Source of the DNA: Sedimentitalea xiamensis | Lineage (GTDB): Bacteria > Pseudomonadota > Alphaproteobacteria > Rhodobacterales > Rhodobacteraceae | NCBI RefSeq assembly: GCF_030164465.1 | Contig: NZ_JASNJE010000001.1 | Coordinates: 1-64,000 of the forward strand | DNA: 64,000 nt | Direction: 5' to 3' | In this document: one piece after another, positions 49,601-58,006 of the stretch | Layout of the letters: each line of letters begins with the position of its first letter | Position numbering within the stretch: the stretch's first letter is position 1 | Translations under genes and position numbers: made by a program | The notes under the pieces: generated by a model | The model's input: only the letters and a program-made list of their open reading frames with translations | The model's database searches: none | Told to the model about the DNA's origin: nothing

Positions 49601-52049
49601 GTTCCACCGGACGGGCCGAACCATCGGCAAGCCGGGCGGTGACGGTCAGGTCGAGCGGCTGCCCCGAGACGGCGGGAACCGGCAGGTCAAACGCGATCGT
49701 CGCCTGCCCCTGCGCATCGGTCCGTCCGCCGCCGATCACCTCGCTGACGGGCTGGGGCCGCGCCGTATGGCGGCCAAAGCGATATCCGGGCCAGGCGGCC
49801 ACCGTTTCCGCCGGCGCCAGCGTGGTCTGCCCATCTATGATCAGATCCGATCCCGGCGCACCGAACAGATAGCGTGCGTCGATCCTCAGGGTCGGACTGC
49901 TGCCGATGCGGATGGGTGCGTCCGGCAAGGCCAGATCGAAGTCGATCCGCTCCGGCAGGAAATCCTCGACCAGCAGCGTCTGGCTGGCCAGCGCGGGCGC
50001 GTCCGGATCGCCCAGGATGTCGAGCCGCCAGGTACCGCGCGGGGCGCTGGCCGCGACCGGCAGGGAAAACACATGGCCGCCCATGACTCCGCCATCCGAA
50101 ACAAGCCGCGTGTATTCCACGCCATCGGGGCGTCTGAGCACGGCGATCAGCGGCAGGCCCTCGATCGCCTCGGCGGTGGGAGTCCGCGACAGAACCGTCG
50201 CATGAACCGTTTCCCCCGCCCGATAGGCGCCGCGCTCCGTGGTCAGGAACACATCGACCGGACCGGCGGCGGCCCGACCTTCGACTCCGCGGTCCGACAG
50301 GTCGAAGGCCGGATCGGACAGCGACAGGAACGCCGCGTCGGTTTCTCCCTGTTCCGCCAGGATCAGCGCCGGAGCCGCTCCGCCGCCGCCCCGCAGAAGG
50401 CCCGGATCGAACCTTGTCCGTCCATCGGCATCGGTCACGCGACGGGCCAGAACCACGTTCGCCCGCGATACCAGCGTCACCTCGACATTGGCGCGCGGCG
50501 CGGCATCCGACAGGCTCCGGACCGTGACGTCCAGCCCCCCGGTGCCCGACAGAGTCGCGATGCCCAGATCGGAGAGCACGAACCACTGCGTCGCGCCCGG
50601 ATCGTCATAGGGGTCCGCACCCGGCACCCGCGCGGTCAGCGCATAGATTCCGGCAGGCTGGTCCGCGATCGCCGCCCCCATCGGCAGGCGGGTGGTCATG
50701 TCGCGGTTCAGCGTGTTTGCCACCTCGGCGGTGCCGGACCAGATATCCTCGGCGATCTCGCCGGCAAAGGTTTCGTCCTGCCATTGCGTCAAGGGACGGC
50801 CGAAATAGCCGTCCTGCATCGCGCGCAGCAGGTTGCGCTCGCTGATCCGGCGCAGTTGCAGATCCACGGTGCCCAGGTTGACCGTCTCGATCGGCAAGGC
50901 TGAATCGGCGGATTTCGGCAGGACGTAGGACCGCCCCGGAAACCGCAGGCCGGGGCTGCGGTCACGCACGTAATGCGTCAGTTCCACGTCCTTTTGCAGC
51001 AACTCGCCGTCAGCCGCAGGCAGCCCGGCCCGGAACGTCACGCGGTAGCGTTCGCCGTGACGGACCCCGTCGACGCAGAGTTGCGATCCTTCGGGCTGCA
51101 CCACCAGCGCCGGGTCCGGCAGGCGCACGAAAGTGTCGTAATCGACGCCGGCAGGCACGAGCGGGCTGGAAAATTCGGCGCAGATGCGCGGTGCGGCGGA
51201 GTCGCTTTCCACCGTGCTGTCGACGATGCGGAATCCGAACATGCCGATCACGCGATCGAGGGCCCTGTCGATCTCCGCGCCCGGCAGCAGGCCTTGCGCC
51301 AGACGCAGCGCGGGGATCGCGACCGCGCCCTGCCCGGTGCGTTCGAGCGCCTCGGCCAGAGCGCCGAGAGCCGCCGCCCGGTCCGCGACCGTATCCGCGC
51401 GCAGGTAGCCGTTGATCGCGGCGCTGCGCGCCCGCTCCGCGAAGTCCCGCTTCGCGGTGCTGTTCTTGGCCTCGATACCGAGCAGCTGGCGGGCATAGTC
51501 CACCCAAAGGTCGGCGCGGTCGCTCAGCGATACGGCAAGCCCGGTCCAGGCCATCGCCTGCACCCGATCGCCCGAGTCGCGGCGCGCCTGGGCCGCGGAC
51601 AGCACCGAATCGAGATCAAGCTCGGCATCGCTGCCGGCAGGGTGACGCAGGCCAAGATCCCGCGCATTGGCCGCCGCCTGCGTCAGATCCGCCCCGGACA
51701 GGAAACCGAGGCTTCCCCGCCGATCCGCCGCGCCGGACAGCACCGACGGTTCCGTCAGCATCTTGATCGCGGAAACAGCGCCGTCATAAGGCGTTTTCCG
51801 GCTGACCGCGCTTTTGGGGAAACAGGCGTTCGACCGGCGGTTGAAGGTGAAAGCGGCACAAGCCTTCTGAGCGGCGCAGGCCCGCACGCAACTGTCCAGA
51901 TCGCTGTCAAACAGCGGTTCCAGGTCCGATCCATAGAAATCGACGCCCTGGGTGGCCACGAAGCGGAATTCCGGCACCGCCTCCTGCGCTGTCGCAGGTG
52001 CCGCAAGGACCGTCATTGCCGCAATGAAAGCTCGTGCCAAATTCCGCAT
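46611..52049 (-). CDS. Alpha-2-macroglobulin family protein
   Basis: A 1812-residue periplasmic protein with a signal peptide (about 1-21). An N-terminal PAN/Apple-like domain (four cysteines near 53-78, DLDSCVRACAAQKACAAFTF) precedes the MG domains, a central helical repeat domain (about 1355-1650), and the C-terminal receptor-like part. The thioester motif C1371-T-E-Q1374 is intact, so it could trap proteases covalently as YfhM does. An AGGAGA site precedes ATG 52049. Co-operonic pbpC would repair wall damage after protease attack. Longer than E. coli YfhM (about 1650). Confidence 0.92.
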   Translation of the reverse strand: MRNLARAFIAAMTVLAAPATAQEAVPEFRFVATQGVDFYGSDLEPLFDSDLDSCVRACAAQKACAAFTFNRRSNACFPKSAVSRKTPYDGAVSAIKMLTEPSVLSGAADRRGSLGFLSGADLTQAAANARDLGLRHPAGSDAELDLDSVLSAAQARRDSGDRVQAMAWTGLAVSLSDRADLWVDYARQLLGIEAKNSTAKRDFAERARSAAINGYLRADTVADRAAALGALAEALERTGQGAVAIPALRLAQGLLPGAEIDRALDRVIGMFGFRIVDSTVESDSAAPRICAEFSSPLVPAGVDYDTFVRLPDPALVVQPEGSQLCVDGVRHGERYRVTFRAGLPAADGELLQKDVELTHYVRDRSPGLRFPGRSYVLPKSADSALPIETVNLGTVDLQLRRISERNLLRAMQDGYFGRPLTQWQDETFAGEIAEDIWSGTAEVANTLNRDMTTRLPMGAAIADQPAGIYALTARVPGADPYDDPGATQWFVLSDLGIATLSGTGGLDVTVRSLSDAAPRANVEVTLVSRANVVLARRVTDADGRTRFDPGLLRGGGGAAPALILAEQGETDAAFLSLSDPAFDLSDRGVEGRAAAGPVDVFLTTERGAYRAGETVHATVLSRTPTAEAIEGLPLIAVLRRPDGVEYTRLVSDGGVMGGHVFSLPVAASAPRGTWRLDILGDPDAPALASQTLLVEDFLPERIDFDLALPDAPIRIGSSPTLRIDARYLFGAPGSDLIIDGQTTLAPAETVAAWPGYRFGRHTARPQPVSEVIGGGRTDAQGQATIAFDLPVPAVSGQPLDLTVTARLADGSARPVERRISAPVQPGTPVIGIKPLFDDVIAEDGTAMFDVVGLAPDLTPMPMPVRWTLNRVETRYQWYQLYGNWNWEPTTRRTRIATGDAMLDGPLTISQPVAWGDYELVVERTEGDYAAASVGFKAGWYGSGDAVETPDRLELSLDRGSYRPGDTARLRIVPNAAGLAEIAVLSDRVIHRETIAVDAGETIIPLTVTEDWGAGAYVSATVIRPMDVAAGQNPARALGLAHAMVEPAGKVLQVAIDVPDVVRPRQEQPVRVTVDGAAQGETVWLSLAAVDLGILNLTGFKSPDPETYYFGQRRLGVEMRDLYGRLIDGMNGALGTVRSGGDNGAGMRMQSPPPTQDLMAAFSGPVQVGPDGTATVNIDLPAFDGTVRLMAVAWSRTAVGQDAADMHVRDPVVVTASLPNFLAPGDESRIRLDVAHADGPAGQMMLELTAAGSSLKPGPAPGAFDLAPEGKATFEVPLAALTAGDARIDMVLTTPDGQDLRQSLTLPVRANDPVVARTRRLTLDAGQELAVTSDIFSDFRAGTGRAILSAGPLAAFDVPGLLSSLNRYPYGCTEQVASQVLPLLYLSSVAQSAGLGDGAAIRAQVEAAITRILTRQAGNGAFGLWRADTGDFWLDAYVSDVLSRARTQGYPVPDRAFRLAMDNLRNRINYAPDFENGGEDIAYALMVLARDGTADIGDLRYYADVKGADFATPLAAAQVGAALAAYGDQTRADAMFARAARMADTATPDPLEWRADYGTALRDAAGVLALATEAGSAAVNAEGLAARITRADAPFSTQESAWSLLAAQALIKNPEAAGLLVDGVPAQGPFVEVIDDDDAMREVRLTAAEGRAVDVTLTTTGVPETPPAAGGTGYAITRSLYTMDGTRIERPDLAVGDRFVTVLQVTAFERSGARLMVNDPLPAGVEIDNPSLLRSGDIRALDWLKPSEAEHVEFRSDRFLAAVDMRAGAPVTLAYVARAVTPGGFHHPAASVEDMYRPAFRARTDSGRLVVTR

Positions 52050-52210
52050 ATCTTTCTCCTGTTTTGCATTCAGGGTGGCACGTCCGGACCCCGGCTTGCA
52101 AGGATTCCGCCGAAGGGTTTCGCAGAGTCGCCTTTAAGGTCTTATTCACCGGGTTGTCCGATGCTGGCGACTTGAAATGCCCGTCCGGGCCAGTTGCGGA
52201 GCCTGCAAGC

Positions 52211-54661
52211 ATGAGCCTTGCCAACAAACTCGCCGAAGAACGGCGCTCGCGCCTTGCCGCGGAGCGATTGCTGGAACTCAAGCAGGCCGAACTGTCCGCC
52301 GCGAATCGCAAACTGGGGCGCCACGCGCTGGCCCTGACCAAACAGATCGACGAAACCCAAGCCGAGGTGGCGACGGTCCGCGACGAGAACGAGAAGGTCA
52401 AATCCGACCTCACCGTCGCCAACGCGAAGATCGAAGTCGCGGAACGGCGCCTCTGGCATTCGATCCAGACGATCCAGGACGGATTCGCCTTCTTTGACGG
52501 CGACAGCAACCTGATCGGGGCCAATACCGCCTACCTGAACGCCTTTGACGGGCTGGAAGAGGTCGCGCCCGGCGTCAACTACATCCGAATCCTTCAGATC
52601 CTGACCGACGAAGGGCTGGTGAATACTGGCCGCCAGACCCCCGACGAATGGCGCGCCATGATGACGGAGCGGTGGTTGCAGCCCAATCCCGAACCTGTGG
52701 TCATGCGGATGTGGAACAATGTCTATGTCAAGCTGATCGACCAGCGGGGCCTGGGCGGCGATGTGGTCAGCCTGGCCCTGAACATCACCTCGACCGTCCA
52801 GTACGAGGCGCAGCTGAAGAAAGCGAGATCCAAGGCAGAGGCCGCCAGCCGCGCGAAATCCGCATTCCTCGCTAACATGAGTCACGAGATCCGGACCCCG
52901 ATGAACGGCGTCGTGGGGATGGCGGACCTGCTGAACGACACGCCGCTGGACGAAGAACAACGGCTCTATGTCAACACCATCAAGAGTTCGGGCGAAGCGC
53001 TTCTCGTCATCATCAACGATGTGCTGGATTATTCCAAGATCGAAGCGGAAAAGGTGGTGCTGCACCCGGAACCCTTCGATCTGGAACGCTGCGTGCAGGA
53101 AATCGTCCTTCTGCTTCAGCCCATCGCGCGCGACAAGGGCTTGCCGCTGATCGTCGACTACGACGTCTTCCTACCGACCCGCTTCGTCGGCGATCCGGGG
53201 CGGATCAGGCAGGTGCTGACCAACCTCGTCGGCAATGCGCTGAAATTCACGCTGAAAGGCCACGTGATGATCCGCGTCACTGGTGTGCCCGACGATGGGG
53301 AGGGCGCCAGTTCCGTGTATATCTCGATCGAAGATACCGGCATCGGGATTCCGGCGGACAAGATCGATCACATTTTCGGCGAATTCAACCAGGTCGAAGA
53401 CGAACAGAACCGGCAGTTCGAAGGCACCGGGCTGGGGCTGGCGATCACGAAGCGGCTGGTCGAGATGATGGGCGGCAGCATCTGGGTGGAAAGCGAGTCC
53501 GGCAAGGGGTCATGCTTCGGCCTGCAGGTGAACCTGGACCGGGCCGGCGACGAACGCCCCGGACCGCCGAGCCTGCCCGAAGGGCTGCGCCACGCGCTAG
53601 TCGTCGACGATCAGCCCGAAAACCGCGCGGTGCTGGAAAAAAAGTTGATCCAGCTTGGCCTGACAGTCACCAGTTGCGGGTCGGGTGCCGAAGCGCTTGA
53701 CGCCATGTCCGACGACATCGACCTCGTCCTGAGCGACCACAACATGCCGGAAATGGACGGTCTCGAACTGGTCGGCGCGTTGCGCGCGAAAGGATGGTCA
53801 GACGTGCCGTTCCTGCTGCTGACGTCGAATGCCGGATTTGCCCAGAACGCTCCGTCGTTTGCCCTTGTGCAGGGTCTCTTGCAGAAACCGTTTCCCCGGC
53901 ACGAACTGTTGGCGCGGCTGGCCGAGATCGGAACCCGGATCCGGCAAGGCCCGCGCCCCGGACACGTCGATGCGCCGGAGCCGGGACCGGCAGAGGAGGT
54001 CGAAACCGGGGCCCCCGAGTCCCTTGCGCCGGTTGCGTTCCGCCACACGTCCCTGCTCCCCATGAACGCGCCCCCGGACGAGGCCGAGATGGCAAAAGGC
54101 GCAAGCGCGCCGGAACCTGAAGCGCCGGTCGAACAGACAGAGATTTCAATCGCGGCGAATTCCCCCGCCTCACCCGCGAAACCGCCTCTGGACACCGATG
54201 CGGGGCTTGCCGGTGTTGGAAGCGATACACCGGCAGAGCCGCTGCGCCTGATGCGGGTGCTCGCCGCCGAAGACAACAAGACCAACCAGCTTGTGCTGCG
54301 CAAGATGCTGAAGGACCTGAACATCGATCTGCGCTTCGCCAACAACGGGTTCGAAACCGTCGCGGCCTTTTCCGATTTCAAACCCGACATGATCTTCATG
54401 GATATCTCCATGCCCAAGATGGACGGCAAGGAAGCCACCCGCGAGATCCGCAAGCTGGAAAAATCAACCGGAGGCCATATCCCGATCGTCGCCCTGACCG
54501 CACATGCCATGGACGGAGATTCCGAAGGGATTCTTGCAGCGGGGCTGGATCGCTACATGACCAAACCGTTGCGCAAGGCCGCGATCCATGAGCGGGTCGC
54601 CGAATATTGCCCGCCTGGCGTTCAGGATGTGCTGCCTCAGACCGAGGATACCCGCAGTTGA
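52211..54661 (+). CDS. Hybrid sensor histidine kinase with two receiver domains
   Basis: An 816-residue soluble kinase. Residues about 5-85 form a coiled coil, about 85-195 a PAS domain, HisKA has the phospho-acceptor H225 in MSHEIRTPMNG, and HATPase motifs include NLVGNALKFT and GTGLGLAITKRLVEMMGG. Two receiver domains follow: LVLSDHNMPEMDG (first) and MIFMDISMPKMDG (second), both with the acceptor Asp. There is no membrane helix, so the signal is cytosolic. ATG 52211 was chosen because the family starts with the coiled coil; the in-frame upstream extension is basic and unlikely. Divergent from the A2M gene. Confidence 0.9.
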   Translation: MSLANKLAEERRSRLAAERLLELKQAELSAANRKLGRHALALTKQIDETQAEVATVRDENEKVKSDLTVANAKIEVAERRLWHSIQTIQDGFAFFDGDSNLIGANTAYLNAFDGLEEVAPGVNYIRILQILTDEGLVNTGRQTPDEWRAMMTERWLQPNPEPVVMRMWNNVYVKLIDQRGLGGDVVSLALNITSTVQYEAQLKKARSKAEAASRAKSAFLANMSHEIRTPMNGVVGMADLLNDTPLDEEQRLYVNTIKSSGEALLVIINDVLDYSKIEAEKVVLHPEPFDLERCVQEIVLLLQPIARDKGLPLIVDYDVFLPTRFVGDPGRIRQVLTNLVGNALKFTLKGHVMIRVTGVPDDGEGASSVYISIEDTGIGIPADKIDHIFGEFNQVEDEQNRQFEGTGLGLAITKRLVEMMGGSIWVESESGKGSCFGLQVNLDRAGDERPGPPSLPEGLRHALVVDDQPENRAVLEKKLIQLGLTVTSCGSGAEALDAMSDDIDLVLSDHNMPEMDGLELVGALRAKGWSDVPFLLLTSNAGFAQNAPSFALVQGLLQKPFPRHELLARLAEIGTRIRQGPRPGHVDAPEPGPAEEVETGAPESLAPVAFRHTSLLPMNAPPDEAEMAKGASAPEPEAPVEQTEISIAANSPASPAKPPLDTDAGLAGVGSDTPAEPLRLMRVLAAEDNKTNQLVLRKMLKDLNIDLRFANNGFETVAAFSDFKPDMIFMDISMPKMDGKEATREIRKLEKSTGGHIPIVALTAHAMDGDSEGILAAGLDRYMTKPLRKAAIHERVAEYCPPGVQDVLPQTEDTRS

Positions 54662-54666
54662 GCGCG

Positions 54667-55437
54667 TCAGGCCGTGTAGGGGCGCAGGAACACCGGGCGG
54701 TCCGGTTCCGACAAGTCGGTCGCGTAGGCATAGCCGCCGCTGTCGAAGTCGGTCAGGCCCGACGGATCGGTCAATCGTTTCTGGACAATGAATCGCGCCA
54801 TCGCCCCGCGCGCCTTCTTGGCGAAGAAGCTGACGATCCTGGGTGTGCCGCCCTTGTCTTCCATGAAGACCGGGGTAATGACCCTCAGTTTCAGCGTCTT
54901 GCGGGCCACGGCGCCGAAATACTCCTGGCTGGCGCAATTCACCAGAATGCCGGTGCCGACGGCCTCTGCCTGTTCATTCAGCGCCTTGGACAGATCGTCC
55001 CGCCAATAGTCATAGAGCGACCCGCCGCGGCGCGTCTTCAGCCGGCTTCCCATTTCCAGCCGGTAGGGCTGGATCGCGTCGAGCGGGCGCAGCAATCCAT
55101 AAAGCCCGGACAGGATGCGCAGGTGATCCTGCGCCCAGCCCAGTTCGTCGCGCTCCAGCGATGCCGCTTCCAGCCCCTGGTAGGTGTCCCCGGCAAAGGC
55201 CAGCGCCGCAGGACGGGTGGCTTCGGCATCCGGCGCGCCGGAAAAATCGCGGAACCTGTCTCGGTTAAGCCGGGCGAGGTCCGGGCTGATGTCCATCAGC
55301 TTCTGAAGATCGCCAAGGGTCAGGTTGCGGGCCGTCCTGGCCAGCCGGATCGCGTCGTCCCGAAATGCGGGTTCGGTCGTCGCCATGTCCCGCTCCGCCC
55401 AGTCCAGCCTCTTGGCCGGAGAAATCACCACCAGCAT
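54667..55437 (-). CDS. yaaA: Peroxide stress protein YaaA
   Basis: A 256-residue DUF328 protein that in E. coli lowers free iron during H2O2 stress. Family motifs are MLVVISPAKRLDW at the N-terminus, DAIQPYRLEMGSRL in the centre, LVNCASQEYFGAV and the KRLTDPSGLTDFDSGGYAYA tail. All are present and the length is usual. The gene ends 5 nt from the convergent kinase gene, and recQ lies 30 nt upstream. Confidence 0.92.
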   Translation of the reverse strand: MLVVISPAKRLDWAERDMATTEPAFRDDAIRLARTARNLTLGDLQKLMDISPDLARLNRDRFRDFSGAPDAEATRPAALAFAGDTYQGLEAASLERDELGWAQDHLRILSGLYGLLRPLDAIQPYRLEMGSRLKTRRGGSLYDYWRDDLSKALNEQAEAVGTGILVNCASQEYFGAVARKTLKLRVITPVFMEDKGGTPRIVSFFAKKARGAMARFIVQKRLTDPSGLTDFDSGGYAYATDLSEPDRPVFLRPYTA

Positions 55438-55467
55438 GTCACCCTCGCCTTGATCGTTCCATCGGGT

Positions 55468-57507
55468 CTATCCCGCGCTGCGCAGAACGTCCAGAAACGC
55501 GGCGCCGAAGCGCTCGGCCCGCCGGTCGCCCAGAAGCCGGTTCAGCCCCTGCGCGTCGTCGGGGCGAAGCTGCGCCACCCTGGCCAGTTGCGACGCCGAA
55601 CAGCTCAGCGGCTTGTCGATACCGTCGCTTCCCCGCGCCAGGTCGGCCTGAACCGCGAGCAGCCGGTCATAGACACCGCCCGCATCGCGCCCCGCCAGCT
55701 TGCGGCGCACCGGGTGCAGGTCTTCCGCCGCACCGGTGATGACTTCGAGAAACGTGGCCCCGTAGCGGTCCAGCTTCTTGGCCCCGACGCCACCGATCCT
55801 GGCCATGTCATCCAGTGTCGCAGGTCGTGATTCCGCCATTTCGATCAGCGTCTTGTCGGTGAAGATCACATAGGCCGGAACACGCGCCGCCTCGGCCAAG
55901 GCGCGGCGCTTGGCTTTCAGCGCGCTCAGCAGCGGCGCGTCTTCGTCGGAGACCAGCGCCCGGACCGCCGGTCCGCGGACCGCCTTGCGGATGGTATCGC
56001 GGCGCAACTCGATGCTGGCTTCGCCGCGCAGGATCGGGCGCGCGGCCTCGGTCATGCGGAGCGCCCCGTGCCGGTCCGGGTCCGGGCGTACGAGGTCGCG
56101 GCCCATCATCTGCCGGAACACCGCCTGCCACTGGCGCTTGTCGTATTCCGTGCCGACGCCATAGGTCGGCAACCGGTCGTGGCCGCGCGCCCTGATCTTG
56201 TCGGTATCGGCCCCCAGCAAGATGTCGATCAGGTGGCCGGATCCGAACCATTCCTCGGTGCGCAGGATCGCCGACAGCGCCTTGCGTACCGCGGTCGTGG
56301 CGTCAAACACATCCGGCGGGGTGTCGCAGAGATCGCAATTGCCGCAATCCTCCGCGTCCTCTCCGAAATAACCCAGGAGCGCCTTGCGGCGGCAGCCCAG
56401 CGACTCCGCCAGCCCCAGCAGCGCGTTCAGGCGGGCGTGATCCGCCACCCGCCGCTCCGGCGGCGCCAGACCCTCGTCGATCTGGCTGCGGCGCAGGCGG
56501 ATATCTTCGGGGCCGAACAGGGTCAGGGTTTCGGCCGGGGCGCCATCGCGTCCGGCGCGCCCGATCTCCTGGTAATAGCTTTCGATGCTCTTGGGCAGGT
56601 CGGCATGGGCGACCCAGCGCACGTCGGGCTTGTCGATCCCCATGCCAAAGGCCACCGTCGCGACCACGATCAGGCCGTCCTCGCGGCTGAACCGGGTTTC
56701 GACGATGCGTCGGTCCTCGGCCTCCATCCCGCCGTGATAGTGGCAGGCGCTGTGACCATCGTCCTGCAACGCCCTGGACAGCGTTTCCGTCTTGGCGCGG
56801 GTGCCGCAGTAGACGATGCCGGACTGTCCCCGCCGCGCGCCAGCGAAATCGAGGATCTGGCGGCGCGGGCCGTCCTTGGCCGCAAAGGCCAGATGGATGT
56901 TGGGCCGGTCGAACCCGTGCAGAAAGCTGCGCGGCACCATACCGTCGAAAAGCTTCTGGACGATTTCCTCGCGTGTTTCCTGATCCGCGGTGGCGGTGAA
57001 GGCGGCCAGCGGCACGTTCAGCGCCTTTCGCAGAGCCCCGATGCGCAGGTAGTCCGGGCGGAAATCGTGCCCCCACTGGCTGACGCAATGGGCTTCGTCC
57101 ACGGCGATCAGACGGACGCCGACGCGCCGCAGCATCCCAATGGCGGACCCGGCGGCCAGCCGTTCCGGCGCCATGTAGAGCAGTTTCAGTTCGCCCCGCT
57201 CCAGGGCGGCCCAGACCGCATCGGTTTCTTCGGGCGTGTTGCCCGATGTCAGCGCGCCGGCGCAGACGCCGGCCTCCTGCAAGGCACGCACCTGGTCGCG
57301 CATCAGCGCGATCAGGGGGGAAATCACCACGGTCACGCCGTCGCGCATCAGTGCCGGCAGCTGGAAACACAGCGATTTGCCGCCGCCGGTCGGCATGATC
57401 GCCAGGACGTTCTCGCCGGCAGAGACGGCTTCCACGATCTCGGCCTGTCCGGGCCGGAAGGCGTCAAATCCAAAGATGTCGCGCAATAGCGGCGCAGCGT
57501 CCAACAT
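55468..57507 (-). CDS. recQ: ATP-dependent DNA helicase RecQ
   Basis: A 679-residue 3'-5' helicase. Motif I is MPTGGGKSLCFQLP, motif II VDEAHCVSQWGHDF, the zinc-binding region CRRKALLGYFGE with CGNCDLCD, then a winged-helix RQC and two HRDC-like C-terminal segments (one at DDMARIGGVGAKKLDRYG). ATG at 57507 (MLDAAPLLRDIFGFDAFRPGQ) is the family start; the longer in-frame form at 57561 is rejected. It acts in recombinational repair and replication restart. Confidence 0.95.
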   Translation of the reverse strand: MLDAAPLLRDIFGFDAFRPGQAEIVEAVSAGENVLAIMPTGGGKSLCFQLPALMRDGVTVVISPLIALMRDQVRALQEAGVCAGALTSGNTPEETDAVWAALERGELKLLYMAPERLAAGSAIGMLRRVGVRLIAVDEAHCVSQWGHDFRPDYLRIGALRKALNVPLAAFTATADQETREEIVQKLFDGMVPRSFLHGFDRPNIHLAFAAKDGPRRQILDFAGARRGQSGIVYCGTRAKTETLSRALQDDGHSACHYHGGMEAEDRRIVETRFSREDGLIVVATVAFGMGIDKPDVRWVAHADLPKSIESYYQEIGRAGRDGAPAETLTLFGPEDIRLRRSQIDEGLAPPERRVADHARLNALLGLAESLGCRRKALLGYFGEDAEDCGNCDLCDTPPDVFDATTAVRKALSAILRTEEWFGSGHLIDILLGADTDKIRARGHDRLPTYGVGTEYDKRQWQAVFRQMMGRDLVRPDPDRHGALRMTEAARPILRGEASIELRRDTIRKAVRGPAVRALVSDEDAPLLSALKAKRRALAEAARVPAYVIFTDKTLIEMAESRPATLDDMARIGGVGAKKLDRYGATFLEVITGAAEDLHPVRRKLAGRDAGGVYDRLLAVQADLARGSDGIDKPLSCSASQLARVAQLRPDDAQGLNRLLGDRRAERFGAAFLDVLRSAG

Positions 57508-57588
57508 GCCTCGGGCCTCGTGTGTTTCTTGTCTGTCTGCTCTTGCGCAGCACAGTCTCACACTCCGATTCCGTGGACAAGGCTGGCG

Positions 57589-57876
57589 TCAGTAAAACGC
57601 CGCCGCGTTGTTGACGAGGATGATCCGCAGCGCGAAAACGCCCAGCAGGACGACCAGAGGCGCCAGGTCCAGCCCCTGCATCGGCGGCAGGATCCGCCGG
57701 ACCGGACCATAGAGAGGCTCCAGCAGCCGCTGCAACGTGTTCCAGATCTGCGCCACGAAGGGCTGGCGCAGGTTCAGCACCTGGAAACTGATCAGCCAGC
57801 TCATGATCACATGGGCGATGATGAAGAACCATACGACATCCAGGATCAGCATCAGGATTTGAAACAGCGATTGCAT
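57589..57876 (-). CDS. YggT family protein
   Basis: A 95-residue membrane protein with two helices (about 7-28 and 68-88) enclosing a family motif, WNTLQRLLEPLYGPVRRILPPMQGLDLAPLVV in outline. YggT proteins are linked to osmotic shock and organelle or cell division-related membrane processes. The ribosome site is GAGGTTTCCC-like upstream. It stands apart with its own spacers of 81 and 130 nt. Confidence 0.88.
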   Translation of the reverse strand: MQSLFQILMLILDVVWFFIIAHVIMSWLISFQVLNLRQPFVAQIWNTLQRLLEPLYGPVRRILPPMQGLDLAPLVVLLGVFALRIILVNNAAAFY

Positions 57877-58006
57877 GGGAAACCTCGTTTGTGACCGCTT
57901 TCACCTAAGCGCCCGCGCAACAAAGGGCAAGACGCGCGGCAAAGGTCAGGCTTGATCGTAAGGGCAATCGCCTGTCTTATCCCGAAAACCCGAAGGCGGA
58001 GCAGGC

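Noticed and set aside
46692-50903. 1403-codon open frame on the plus strand opposite the A2M gene
   Set aside because: Its translation is Arg/Gly/His-rich with no domain, and it is an antisense shadow of a well-supported gene in GC-rich DNA. The same holds for the long frames at 17940-20876 (opposite the ABC-like gene) and 32729-35080 (opposite polA).
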